DNA of 33,043 nt, taken from NCBI GenBank assembly GCA_009920765.1, contig RFZJ01000048.1, positions 1 through 33,043 of the forward strand, in the 5' to 3' direction. The translations under genes and the position numbers were made by a program. This document shows positions 25,415-33,043 of this stretch, in pieces. Position 1 is the first letter of the stretch; every line of letters starts with the position of its first letter. The notes beneath the pieces were generated by a model that saw nothing but the letters and a program-made list of their open reading frames with translations, was not told the DNA's origin and did not search any database. Source of the stretch: Planctomycetota bacterium (GTDB taxonomy: Bacteria > Planctomycetota > Planctomycetia > Gemmatales > Gemmataceae).

Positions 25415-26284
25415 TTACTTCTGCTGCAGGGGTGGGATCAGCTTTTCTTCGCTAAGTTTTGGATCAAGGGGCGGGGCGTCTCCCACCCAATTTTTCACCT
25501 TCGGAACCTTGCAGGCTTCCTGATCCTTGCAGCATAAGGGATTGGGCCCTTTGGCAATGGGCGATTTATCTTTCCAGAAATCCTTGGCAGGCACGAATAC
25601 ACGATCCCCTGGTGCAAGTTGGTAGTTGGTGGTGGTATCACCCAGTTGCACAATTTCCTTGTAACAAACCGGTAGCACGATTCGACAACTACCCGGGGGA
25701 GTCGGCCTTGCAACTACAATATTCTGCCTCGAAGCTTTATCATTTAAACCACCTGCTTGTAAGATTGCATCAAGAACAGTTTCACGGCCGGTAAGTGGGA
25801 AAGCTCCTGGAGCATTCACCTCCCCTACCACATAAAACACCTTGCTTTGTCTATTGACCAGCCTGATGGTGATAGGGCCTGCATCCTTGACAATAGATGT
25901 TATTTGTGCCTTGACCATCGATTCAATTTCGTCAAGGGTTCTTCCTGCAACAGGCAAACGGCCATATTTTCCAAGGCTAATAGTCCCATCCTGCAATACG
26001 GGCTGATCCCCAGGAAGCCTGATGGGCGAATCAAGGTCTGCGGGCTGAACCAACAAGACATCGCCCGGCTCGGCAGTAAGGGAGGAAGTCAATCCTTTGT
26101 CAAGTTCCCTTGGGACTTCCGGGATTTCCGTCACTGTATTTTTCATATTCCGGGCAGAATCAAGAAGTGTATTTCCATCCTGGCACACAGAAAAAATAGA
26201 CATCGGGCTTTGGCAGCCACTTACAGGCACCAACATCCCAACAATCCATAGCAGTTTAAAGAGAAATACCTGTTTGATTTTCAT
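25415..26284 (-). CDS. Polysaccharide export lipoprotein (Wza-like)
   Basis: This 289-residue predicted outer-membrane-associated lipoprotein belongs to the polysaccharide export family. The signal ends in a lipobox (VPVSGC). The Poly_export domain covers about residues 65-140 (AEPGDVLLVQPADLDSPIRL, ISLGKYGRLPVAGRTLDEIE). It is followed by a SLBB-type domain (FYVVGEVNAPGAFPLTGRET, ILQAGGLNDKASRQNIVVAR) and the C-terminal LAPGDRVFVPAKDFWKDK. After that comes a short tail with three cysteines (PLCCKDQEACKVPK), not part of the usual fold. ATG 26284 gives the clean lipoprotein signal. TTG 26308 is the longer alternative. It follows the large AsmA-like gene on the same strand. No Wzc kinase or glycosyltransferase cluster is adjacent, so the exported polymer is unknown. 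Confidence 0.9.
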   Translation of the reverse strand: MKIKQVFLFKLLWIVGMLVPVSGCQSPMSIFSVCQDGNTLLDSARNMKNTVTEIPEVPRELDKGLTSSLTAEPGDVLLVQPADLDSPIRLPGDQPVLQDGTISLGKYGRLPVAGRTLDEIESMVKAQITSIVKDAGPITIRLVNRQSKVFYVVGEVNAPGAFPLTGRETVLDAILQAGGLNDKASRQNIVVARPTPPGSCRIVLPVCYKEIVQLGDTTTNYQLAPGDRVFVPAKDFWKDKSPIAKGPNPLCCKDQEACKVPKVKNWVGDAPPLDPKLSEEKLIPPLQQK

Positions 26285-26386
26285 ACCTGTCCGGCTTATT
26301 TCTTCCAATTTAACAACAAAAGCCCCATCTGATGATGGCGGTTTACCAAAACTAGAATTGCTTGCAAGAGGAGAATTATTAAATCC

Positions 26387-29300
26387 CTACTGACCTGATG
26401 GGGTAAGCCTGCCAAAAAAGAAGCGCAGGGATTCTTCTGTTAGTAATGTGAGAGGGACGCTCTTTACAATTGGATTCTTGTAATTGCCGGTAATCTTATA
26501 ATGTAAAATACCGGCGGCGAGTGCCCCGGTTGCCTGCGAAATCACATCCAGGGGGACTGCACCGATTGCCGGCATCTTTAAACCCAAATTCCGCATTCCT
26601 TCGGGCAATACCGAAAGGTTTCCTGTCCTTGCAGTTGCTTCAAGATCCATCTGCCCTTGGGAGGAAATATTCCCCTCGATCAAAACCATCACCAAAGCAT
26701 TGGAAAGGGCAAGCCTTTGAATGCGAATGATACCACGATCCATACGGGCTTTTAATTCGCCCTTGTCGAAAAAAGTCCCCGTCGCTGCAACAGGAAGAAA
26801 AGGAACCAAATCCCTAACGATGGGGATGCCCTGCGCCCTGCTATGGGTAAGGGTACCTTCGAGGTTGGCAGTTATATTATCCAAGGATTTTACATCCCTG
26901 CCTGCAAATACAAGTTTTCCTTGAACAGTTCCAGAGCCTGGGGACTTGGTATCGCTGAACTGCGCCTGAAGCGTCTTCATGTCCAGCGACTGAAAACGGA
27001 AATTCCCCGACAGGGCGTTGCCTACCCCCCATCGATATTCAGTTGCGCCATAAACCTTCCCGCCAGCCACGGATCCCGAGATATCGCGCATGACAAAATT
27101 CCCCACGCCCCTCGATGGGGCTACAGAATAATCATAAGGCGATCTCCAATCGCCAAAATCCGAGCCATAAAACTTCAACCCGATTGCAAACGCCTCCCCA
27201 TTCGCAGTTATTTCCCTTCCTAGTTTGCCACTAAATCTTGTATCCAGCTTCCCGGATGGTTTAATGCCTGCAAACCATGGGGCAAACAATTTACCCATTT
27301 CCGCATGGGTAAGCGTACCTTTATAAAAACTGCTTTCCATATTTTCCAAATTCACAAAGGCTATACCACGCAACGGCCCATCTGCCAGATTCCCAGCGAT
27401 ATCCTTGATGGTAATTCCGTTCTTTTCCACCACCAAATTTCCCTGCAACTGATCACTAAGCAAATAATTCGAATGGCTTACCCTGTTCAAAACGAGTTTT
27501 CCATTCGCATAAAGCTGAAGGCTATCAACATCCATTTCGTAGGGGATATCCAAATTGCAAATTGCATCCAGCCTTTTCAATTGGTCGTTTGCATCTATTG
27601 CAACAAGAAGCTGGCGCATCTTGATGCCGTTGATATTCAGGTTCCCTGTCATTTTCGCCTTGGATCCCGAACCAAGGTTAAAGTCAAGTTTCCCATGTCC
27701 TTCCGCAAATTCAGTATTCACATTTCCCTGCAGGGAACCCCGCTTCCAGTTGACAAGGGCTTTGGTTTGCCTGAGAGGTATTCCAAGAATTTCATACCCC
27801 GAAGAATTAAGATCTGCGTTAAAAAGAACTTCTCTTTCGCCGTTGTTATCTTGGGCAGAAAAATTGGTTTGGATGATTCCGCCCAACTTTCCCTTGACTG
27901 GAAGCTCTTTTTCCGTTGCTGTTCGTATCAACAACCCGGCATCAATATCCTGAATGGTGAATTTGATATTTCCGGTATTCAGAGAAGCGAGTGGAATTTC
28001 AGCGTCGGCAAGCCATTTCCCGCCCATGGTGTTTCCACCCGCATCATTGAAAACAAGCCTGGCAGGATCAATGCGCCAGTCAACATGATTTTTTTCAAGC
28101 ACAAACCTACCCAAAGTTAATTTTTCAAAAAGAAGCTTCCCTGAAGAATTCCAATCAAAGGGAGAAAAAGTCCCCGAGGCCGAAGCTTCAATTTCGCCCA
28201 ATCCATTGGGATCAAAAAAAAACTTGTCTTTGCCAAAAAGAAGATAAGCCTTGCTGGAATCCAAAGCCTTGACACCTAGTTTGCACTGAAAAGGCAGGGA
28301 TTGATTTAAGTGCAGGGTGGCTTGCCCAAAAAGTTTCCCAATCTGGCAGGAAGATACCAGATCGGAAGCATCCAGCCTCCCTCGAAAAAGATTAAGTTTT
28401 CCCTCAATTGTTGGGAATAACAATTCCCTTAAGCAAAAATTATCAATTCGAAAAAGGCTGCCGGCTTCCCATGCTGAAGGATCAAGCGCTTTCAAAAAAG
28501 TAGTTTTAGCATCGAGTCCAAATGAAATAGTACCGTTGGTTTGTTGCACAAGTTCGGGCATCCAGATCGAAAAAATCCCCATCGGTACAGCCGATGCCTG
28601 AGACCTCAGATGGACAAGTCCCTTTTCCCGTAAGTCAATCCGTCCTGCAGCAACGATTTCACCCGGGTTAATTTTTTCCCTGGCTGGTCCAGCATTCACC
28701 CCCAGTCTCGCCACCAATTCCGAAAGTACAATTTCGCCGTTTTGCATCTGGGCATCTGCATGAAAATCCGACACGGGTATGCCGGACAGCAAAAGGTTTT
28801 TAAACTCCACTCTTGCCTGGCCAAGATAGGCCTCATGATCATAAATTTTTTCGAATGGGAAGCCCACTTGCAAATCAAGTTTCAATTTGCCTGCAATTCC
28901 CTCAGGAACTTTGGCACCCATCATTAAAAAAAGATCTCGGGCCGGGATATCTTCAAAATGCACTTCGGTTTGAAAGAAAAGAGAATTGTTACCTTGAAGC
29001 TTGGGGGGATGCCTTTCGATTTTAGGAGGGGCAGGCAAAAGGCCTGGTGCAGCGGGCATAGGGGAAAGCTTGAATCCATTCCCACTGGATTTTAACTCCA
29101 ACGGAATAGGCTTGGCAGAGAATCCCAAAAGCTTGGCCTGTTCTATCAAACCCAGGCCCGTGCCTGATGTCTGCAACCCTTTTACAGGGTCATTCAGAAA
29201 TTTCAACTTGGCCCAACCAGCCACAACACCCTGCACAAACGAATTACCTTTTTTATCTCTCAGGCCCCAGGCATTGGGCATATCCTGGATCCGCATTTCT

Positions 29301-30334
29301 TTGATTTTAAGATCATAATCCATTTGATAATTATCGGTGCGAAAGTCTAATTCCGCCTTGGTCAGCTCGATAATACCGTTTGCGGCCCGCCCTTGGACTT
29401 CCCGGATTTTCACCAATCCATTGTCGATATCAACCTTACCCTGTGCATCCTCCGCCTCCAGGTTGATAATTGGAATATGCACCGAAGTTTTTTTGGGCTC
29501 CAATCCTATTTTGAAATCAACTCCATCTTTCTTGCCATCAAAAAACAAATCCATGATCACCGAGGTCAACCCACTTAATTGCACATGTTCCCATGTAACC
29601 TTCGGAACAAATGGGAGGCTTTCAAGCAAGGTTCTGGATAAAGAGACTTCCAGAGTATTCAGATTTAATTCGGAATCGCCATCCCCTGGCTCCACTCTGG
29701 CACGAAGGTTCCAGTTTCCCCATACTTCATCCTGCAATGTAGCGACAAAAATGAGATCATTCTTTTCATCCCGCCATGCTTCACCTTCAATGCCCTTGAT
29801 AATCAAAGGGGGCCTGCCATCCTGTTTGAGGCAGAAGTCTGCATTTTTCAAAAAGAGTCGGGGCATTTTAGGAGGCTTATTACCCTTGCTTTTGGGCAAC
29901 TTTGTCTGCAAATCCCCTTTTTCATCAAAATGCAGGGTTACGGAAGGATTATGAACCACCACGGAATCCGGTACCACCTGGCCTGATACCAATCGCAATA
30001 CGGAGACATCAGTTTCCAAAGAACCAATTTTCAGCCATGGCTCAAGCTTTTTTAAATCGGTTTCAAATACATCAATTTTCCGCACACAGGTGGTGCCAAA
30101 TACCCCAAAGTCGCAATCATTTACCCGAATGGGAAAATCAGCAATTTCACTTGCGGTCTTATCCAACCATGGGCGTAACACCCCGACTGCCAACAGAAAT
30201 TTCGCACTCAAGAGAATCACAAATAAAAGCAAACCCGCCCCTAAGATGGTTTTCCACCCCAGACGAAATAACTTCCACAGCCTTAAATCCAACTTCCTGA
30301 CTGGCTTTTCTTTTTTCGCTTGTGAAGAATCCAT
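26387..30334 (-). CDS. AsmA/YhdP-like large membrane-anchored protein
   Basis: This 1315-residue protein has a single N-terminal membrane anchor (about residues 30-52, TILGAGLLLFVILLSAKFLL) and a very long beta-rich region. Features of the AsmA-like superfamily include a start with a DFPIRVNDCDFGVFG module, repeated VxxGxIxLxx-type beta strands, and a C-terminal AsmA-like part: LEGTLTHSRAQGIPIVRDLV, FDKGELKARMDRGIIRIQRL, LSNALVMVLIEGNISSQGQM and HYKITGNYKNPIVKSVPLTL. Family members such as YhdP, TamB and AsmA form bridge-like structures that move phospholipids between the membranes of Gram-negative cells. That role is inferred here. ATG 30334 follows AGGA at good spacing. The Wza-like gene starts about 100 bases after its end, so both may be one envelope transcript. 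Confidence 0.85.
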   Translation of the reverse strand: MDSSQAKKEKPVRKLDLRLWKLFRLGWKTILGAGLLLFVILLSAKFLLAVGVLRPWLDKTASEIADFPIRVNDCDFGVFGTTCVRKIDVFETDLKKLEPWLKIGSLETDVSVLRLVSGQVVPDSVVVHNPSVTLHFDEKGDLQTKLPKSKGNKPPKMPRLFLKNADFCLKQDGRPPLIIKGIEGEAWRDEKNDLIFVATLQDEVWGNWNLRARVEPGDGDSELNLNTLEVSLSRTLLESLPFVPKVTWEHVQLSGLTSVIMDLFFDGKKDGVDFKIGLEPKKTSVHIPIINLEAEDAQGKVDIDNGLVKIREVQGRAANGIIELTKAELDFRTDNYQMDYDLKIKEMRIQDMPNAWGLRDKKGNSFVQGVVAGWAKLKFLNDPVKGLQTSGTGLGLIEQAKLLGFSAKPIPLELKSSGNGFKLSPMPAAPGLLPAPPKIERHPPKLQGNNSLFFQTEVHFEDIPARDLFLMMGAKVPEGIAGKLKLDLQVGFPFEKIYDHEAYLGQARVEFKNLLLSGIPVSDFHADAQMQNGEIVLSELVARLGVNAGPAREKINPGEIVAAGRIDLREKGLVHLRSQASAVPMGIFSIWMPELVQQTNGTISFGLDAKTTFLKALDPSAWEAGSLFRIDNFCLRELLFPTIEGKLNLFRGRLDASDLVSSCQIGKLFGQATLHLNQSLPFQCKLGVKALDSSKAYLLFGKDKFFFDPNGLGEIEASASGTFSPFDWNSSGKLLFEKLTLGRFVLEKNHVDWRIDPARLVFNDAGGNTMGGKWLADAEIPLASLNTGNIKFTIQDIDAGLLIRTATEKELPVKGKLGGIIQTNFSAQDNNGEREVLFNADLNSSGYEILGIPLRQTKALVNWKRGSLQGNVNTEFAEGHGKLDFNLGSGSKAKMTGNLNINGIKMRQLLVAIDANDQLKRLDAICNLDIPYEMDVDSLQLYANGKLVLNRVSHSNYLLSDQLQGNLVVEKNGITIKDIAGNLADGPLRGIAFVNLENMESSFYKGTLTHAEMGKLFAPWFAGIKPSGKLDTRFSGKLGREITANGEAFAIGLKFYGSDFGDWRSPYDYSVAPSRGVGNFVMRDISGSVAGGKVYGATEYRWGVGNALSGNFRFQSLDMKTLQAQFSDTKSPGSGTVQGKLVFAGRDVKSLDNITANLEGTLTHSRAQGIPIVRDLVPFLPVAATGTFFDKGELKARMDRGIIRIQRLALSNALVMVLIEGNISSQGQMDLEATARTGNLSVLPEGMRNLGLKMPAIGAVPLDVISQATGALAAGILHYKITGNYKNPIVKSVPLTLLTEESLRFFFGRLTPSGQ

Positions 30335-30372
30335 TCCCGTCCTTTGCTGGTTCTTTCCCTAAACTAATTTAA

Positions 30373-30401
30373 ATTGTAACGGGTTTCACTTTCCCTGCGA
30401 A
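30373..30401 (-). promoter_or_regulatory. Candidate promoter of the AsmA-like gene
   Basis: On the minus strand TTCGCA (30401-30396, four of six) and TACAAT (30378-30373, five of six) are separated by 17 bases, about 40 bases before the ATG. The spacing is ideal and the match moderate. Confidence 0.42.
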
Positions 30402-30419
30402 GTCGACTCCGACTATAAT
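30391..30419 (+). promoter_or_regulatory. Candidate promoter of the UPF0173 gene
   Basis: TATAAT (30414-30419) is perfect, but the hexamer 17 bases upstream, TTCCCT, matches TTGACA at only three positions. It overlaps the divergent promoter candidate of the AsmA-like gene. Confidence 0.35.
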
Positions 30420-30501
30420 TTTTATAGCCGGGGTAAAAGAGGCACTTTGGGATAAACCACGAAGGGCCCTCTCCTTCTCTTAATTTAAGGTGATCAGGCG
30501 C

Positions 30502-31188
30502 ATGACAACTAAAATTCAATGGCTCGGGCATTCCTGCTTCTACATCGAATCCAATTCCCACAAAATCCTCATCGATCCTTTTCTTACGGGCAATCCCACC
30601 GCCCATCTCAAGGCCACCGACCTCCATCCTGATTTTATTCTTGTTTCCCATGGGCACGGCGACCATGTGGGCGATACCATCGAAATTGCAAAGCGCTGCA
30701 ATTCAACCGTCATATGCAATTACGAAATCAGTGGCTGGATGGAATCGAATGGGGTTAAAGCCCATGGAATGCAGCATGGCGGTGCGTTTCAATTCCCCTT
30801 TGGAAAAGTAAAACTCACACTCGCTTTTCATGGCTCTATGTTGCCTGATGGTAGTAATGGAGGAAACCCCTGCGGCTTCCTGATTCGCTTCAACGACAAA
30901 TTTTGTTTTTATGATGCTGCTGACACGGGACTGTTTGGCGATATGAAATTAATTGGTGAAGAAGGGATCGACTTAGCAGCCTTGCCCATTGGTGACAACT
31001 ACACCATGGGGCCCGAAGATGCAATCAAAGCAGTGCGTTTTCTGATGCCAAAAAAAGTCATACCCATGCACTACAACACTTTCGAGATGATCAAGCAAGA
31101 TGCCCACGCTTGGGCAAGAGAAGTTAAAAAGCAGACAGGGGTGAATGCCATGGTTCCCAATCCAGGCGATTGGATTGATCTGGCATAA
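30502..31188 (+). CDS. UPF0173 metal-dependent hydrolase (metallo-beta-lactamase fold)
   Basis: This 228-residue hydrolase of the UPF0173/YtkL type is probably cytosolic. The N-terminus reads TTKIQWLGHSCFYIESNSHK, with the family's GHSC element. Metal ligands lie in the motif VSHGHGDHVGD, then MQHGGAF, FYDAADTGLFGDM with the conserved Asp, and PMHYNTFEMI with the last His. The size is typical for the family, whose substrates are unknown in most bacteria. ATG 30502 is preferred to GTG 30490 because it gives the usual N-terminus. The Shine-Dalgarno is weak in both cases. It is divergent from the AsmA-like gene and stands alone. Confidence 0.93.
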   Translation: MTTKIQWLGHSCFYIESNSHKILIDPFLTGNPTAHLKATDLHPDFILVSHGHGDHVGDTIEIAKRCNSTVICNYEISGWMESNGVKAHGMQHGGAFQFPFGKVKLTLAFHGSMLPDGSNGGNPCGFLIRFNDKFCFYDAADTGLFGDMKLIGEEGIDLAALPIGDNYTMGPEDAIKAVRFLMPKKVIPMHYNTFEMIKQDAHAWAREVKKQTGVNAMVPNPGDWIDLA

Positions 31189-31318
31189 ATGCTACCCATT
31201 CTCCTGCCTACATTTCTTGCAGCGCCGGTTTTCTCTTCAAATTGCTAATGAGCAGCAGAAGCAGAAGATTAACACGGTGATACTCATGCCGTAGGTCCAA
31301 GACCCAAAGGTTCAAATG

Positions 31319-31355
31319 GAATAGTTGCAGTGGGGTTTTCCAATCGCAACTATTC
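31319..31355 (+). repeat. 10-bp inverted repeat downstream of the UPF0173 gene
   Basis: GAATAGTTGC (31319-31328) and GCAACTATTC (31346-31355) are perfect complements around a 17-base loop. It may be the 3' stem-loop of the UPF0173 transcript. There is only a short T-containing tail (TGTCTTT), so it is a weak terminator if one at all. Confidence 0.6.
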
Positions 31356-31403
31356 TGTCTTTAAACAAGCGCATATGAATGAATTGGAAGTAAAAGGAAG
31401 CGA

Positions 31404-31426
31404 CCCACCCAGCGGGGCTGGGTGGG
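31404..31426. repeat. Perfect 10-bp GC-rich hairpin
   Basis: CCCACCCAGC (31404-31413) and GCTGGGTGGG (31417-31426) with a GGG loop make a very stable hairpin. It may serve both converging transcripts as a transcription barrier or an mRNA-end stabiliser. No long T-run follows on either strand. Confidence 0.7.
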
Positions 31427-31556
31427 CTTGTGGGCTTTAATAAAAGTGGATGAGGTTAAAACCCGGGCGAGCGGAGCGAAGGGCCCTTTTCCCGGAGGGA
31501 AGAGGGTTGGGAGTTGGGGGAAAAAAAGAGAAAGTAGAAGTAAAAAAGACGCCCAT

Positions 31557-31610
31557 GGAATGCAATCCAGGGCTTTGTGAGGGTGGGGCTTTAAATCGGA
31601 ATGCAATCCA
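31557..31610 (+). repeat. Two copies of a 13-bp direct repeat
   Basis: GGAATGCAATCCA occurs at 31557-31569 and again at 31598-31610, 41 bases apart. Each copy is itself a near-palindrome (GGA-TGCA-TCC), so the pair could be protein-binding sites or the remnant of a small duplication. Confidence 0.55.
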
Positions 31611-31624
31611 TCGGCTTTTTGAAA

Positions 31625-32257
31625 CTACATGAAATCATCTTCGATTTCTTCATCTGGGATGGGGGCGGGTTCTTCATCGGGGTAGGGCTTCCAAACTCTT
31701 GTCAGGTAGTAAAGAGCGAAGGCATCATAAAGAAAATGCACCATAATGGGCGCTATCAGGTTGCCCGTCCAAACAAAGAGGAATCCGAGATAAACCCCTA
31801 CCAATGTGGCTAGCACAAAGTAACTTCTGCTCATGGAATGCATCATGCCGAATGAAAGGCCTGCAGCCAAGACTGCCGCCCAAGGCGGGCTATCCTGTGC
31901 CAGCCAAGTTTGCAGTACGCCCCGGAAAACCATTTCTTCCCCCACCCCAGCAAGCACGCTTATCCCGATAAGATCGGGAACCGTACACCTGCGCATCATG
32001 GGCCTGATGGTATCCTTGCTGATGGCCTTTAATTTTTCTAGAAACGGAATTGATCCATGGATCATGATTAAAAAGACAGGAAGCAAGGGCAAAGTTGCCA
32101 CCATTCCCACCCAGGAATCATGCCAGTTGATGACAAAATTGCTTAAAGGGTGCACGCCCAGCAACCAGCCAAGTGGGTAAGCTCCAAGCACAAGCCCACC
32201 TTCAACCAAGATGGAGATGGTGATTACCTCGGCTCTGGTTTTAGGAAGTTGATCCAT
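31625..32257 (-). CDS. CPBP family intramembrane metalloprotease (CAAX/Abi type)
   Basis: This 210-residue membrane protein of the CPBP (Abi) family has several hydrophobic helices. The catalytic motifs are present: EExxxR in LAGVGEEMVFRGVLQTWL, the FxxxH motif as SFGMMHSMSR, and the third motif with His and Asp in APIMVHFLYDAFALYY. The C-terminus is acidic (EEPAPIPDEEIEDDFM). Bacterial members are glutamate-dependent or metal-dependent intramembrane proteases, sometimes tied to bacteriocin self-immunity, but the substrate cannot be inferred here. No bacteriocin gene is nearby. It precedes a convergent gap rather than a gene and follows the partial DUF1501 gene by about 85 bases. Confidence 0.92.
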   Translation of the reverse strand: MDQLPKTRAEVITISILVEGGLVLGAYPLGWLLGVHPLSNFVINWHDSWVGMVATLPLLPVFLIMIHGSIPFLEKLKAISKDTIRPMMRRCTVPDLIGISVLAGVGEEMVFRGVLQTWLAQDSPPWAAVLAAGLSFGMMHSMSRSYFVLATLVGVYLGFLFVWTGNLIAPIMVHFLYDAFALYYLTRVWKPYPDEEPAPIPDEEIEDDFM

Positions 32258-32342
32258 CTTAAGTGGGCGACTCGGTAGAAATAGTGTTCCTGCCTGATAT
32301 CAGTCATGCAGGGGTTATTGTAGTAATTTCAAGGTATTTAGA

Positions 32343-33043
32343 TCAGGCGATGATTTCATCCACCACTCTGCCATGAACATCGGTAAGGCGGAAATCCCGG
32401 CCTGCATAACGGTAAGTAAGCTTTTCGTGATCGAATCCCAAAAGCTGAAGCATGGTGGCATGTAGGTCGTGGACATGAACCTTGTTATCCTGCGCAGCAA
32501 AGCCAAATTCATCGGTATTTCCGACAATGGTGCCCCCTTTTACGCCACCACCTGCAAGCCACATCGAAAAACCATGGTGGTTGTGGTCCCTGCCATTGAT
32601 TTTGCCCGCATTGGCCCCGGGGGTGGGAAGTTCGACGGTGGGGGTTCTGCCAAATTCTCCGCCCCAAATAACCAAAGTGTCATCAAGCATGCCCCGTTGT
32701 TTCAAATCGGCGAGCAGGGCCCAGATGGCACGGTCGCATTCCCTTGCAAGGCGCCTATGGTTGATTTCGATATCGTCATGGCTATCCCAGGGCTGGCCCG
32801 CACCATGCCATACTTGCACAAATCGCACGCCTCTTTCAAGAAGCCTGCGGGCGATTAGAATTTGTCGGGCTTGAACACCGGGGCCGTACATTTCCAGCAC
32901 ATGCTTTGATTCCTTGCTCACATCAAAGGCATCTGCAGCATCCATCTGCATTCGGTATGCGAGTTCGAATGATTGAATTCGTGATTCCAGGATGGGATCT
33001 GATGAGCGGTTGTTGGCATGAAGTGAATTGAGCTTTTGTAAAA
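32343..33043 (-). CDS. DUF1501 family protein, C-terminal part (cut by window edge)
   Basis: This is the last 232 residues of a second DUF1501 protein. The frame is open to the window edge. An ATG at 32951 is internal, since the upstream codons (KLNSLHANNRSSDPILESRI) continue family sequence. The C-terminal motifs are clear: RRLLERGVRFVQVWHGAG, WDSHDDIEINHRRLA, then LVIWGGEFGRTPTVELPTPG, GRDHNHHGFSMWLAGGGVKG and HVHDLHATMLQLLGFDHEKL. The last of these is the metal-site-like HVHDLHAT motif typical of the longer DUF1501 subgroup, absent from the shorter paralogue at 20579. A partner DUF1549/DUF1553 gene would be expected just upstream, beyond the window. Confidence 0.94.
   Translation of the reverse strand, partial: LQKLNSLHANNRSSDPILESRIQSFELAYRMQMDAADAFDVSKESKHVLEMYGPGVQARQILIARRLLERGVRFVQVWHGAGQPWDSHDDIEINHRRLARECDRAIWALLADLKQRGMLDDTLVIWGGEFGRTPTVELPTPGANAGKINGRDHNHHGFSMWLAGGGVKGGTIVGNTDEFGFAAQDNKVHVHDLHATMLQLLGFDHEKLTYRYAGRDFRLTDVHGRVVDEIIA

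Larger units (their letters stand above)
31189..31624. other. 436-base convergent intergenic region with inverted and direct repeats
   Basis: This lies between the ends of two convergent genes. The first half is ordinary. From about 31440 it is strongly purine-rich on the plus strand, with GC-rich patches unlike the neighbours. It contains two inverted repeats and one direct repeat, listed separately. Small ORFs here have proline/leucine-rich low-complexity products and no support. Confidence 0.6.

Noticed and set aside
27305..28120. 271-codon plus-strand ORF
   Set aside because: It lies wholly antisense to the AsmA-like gene, has no ribosome site and its translation resembles no protein. 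The sense frame is clearly coding.
31361..31606. 81-codon minus-strand ORF in the convergent gap
   Set aside because: Low-complexity Pro/Leu product across a hairpin and purine-rich DNA, with no ribosome site and no recognisable family.

Overview
The window looks like chromosomal DNA from a planctomycete of moderate GC content. This rests on gene families: a DUF1559 major pseudopilin-like protein, two DUF1501 proteins (one cut by the window end), a DUF1549/DUF1553 haem-motif protein paired with a DUF1501 gene, and a Tat-exported Gfo/Idh/MocA oxidoreductase. I cannot name the species. I see no insertion sequence, prophage or CRISPR array. TGA serves as an ordinary stop for several genes, so the standard code applies.

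Layout. Positions 1-659 (-) hold the N-terminal part of glucose-6-phosphate isomerase. Next come a secreted SH3-domain protein (+), a GT4 glycosyltransferase (-) and a DUF1559 pseudopilin (+). Positions 4500-8052 (-) form a probable operon: an exported Spy-like/thioredoxin-like protein interrupted by one in-frame TGA, then an OmpR-family response regulator and its histidine kinase. After tRNA-Arg(TCT), positions 8292-13679 (-) form a housekeeping block in the order ffh, rpsP, trmD, rplS, yraN, tyrS, PPTase. It lacks rimM, which commonly sits between rpsP and trmD. A 350-bp gap with a promoter and an intrinsic terminator precedes a methyltransferase and an MlaE-type permease (+).

The region 16951-18697 (+) is leuA with a complete leader: promoter, an 18-residue peptide with nine leucines, and mutually exclusive antiterminator and terminator hairpins. 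Downstream lie a secreted HEAT/STN-like protein, the DUF1549-DUF1501 pair, a Bax-inhibitor-1 membrane protein, a Wza-like export lipoprotein and a 1315-residue AsmA-like protein (all -). The window ends with a UPF0173 metal-dependent hydrolase (+), a repeat-bearing convergent gap, a CPBP membrane protease (-) and the C-terminal part of a second DUF1501 protein (-).

Two observations stand out. The first is the in-frame TGA at 7441-7443, which splits one thioredoxin-like domain and is followed by a SECIS-like hairpin, making it a candidate selenoprotein. The second is the leucine attenuator in front of leuA. A PmrA-box-like direct repeat upstream of the thioredoxin/two-component operon and a possible 60-nt RNA at 13924-13982 are weaker leads.
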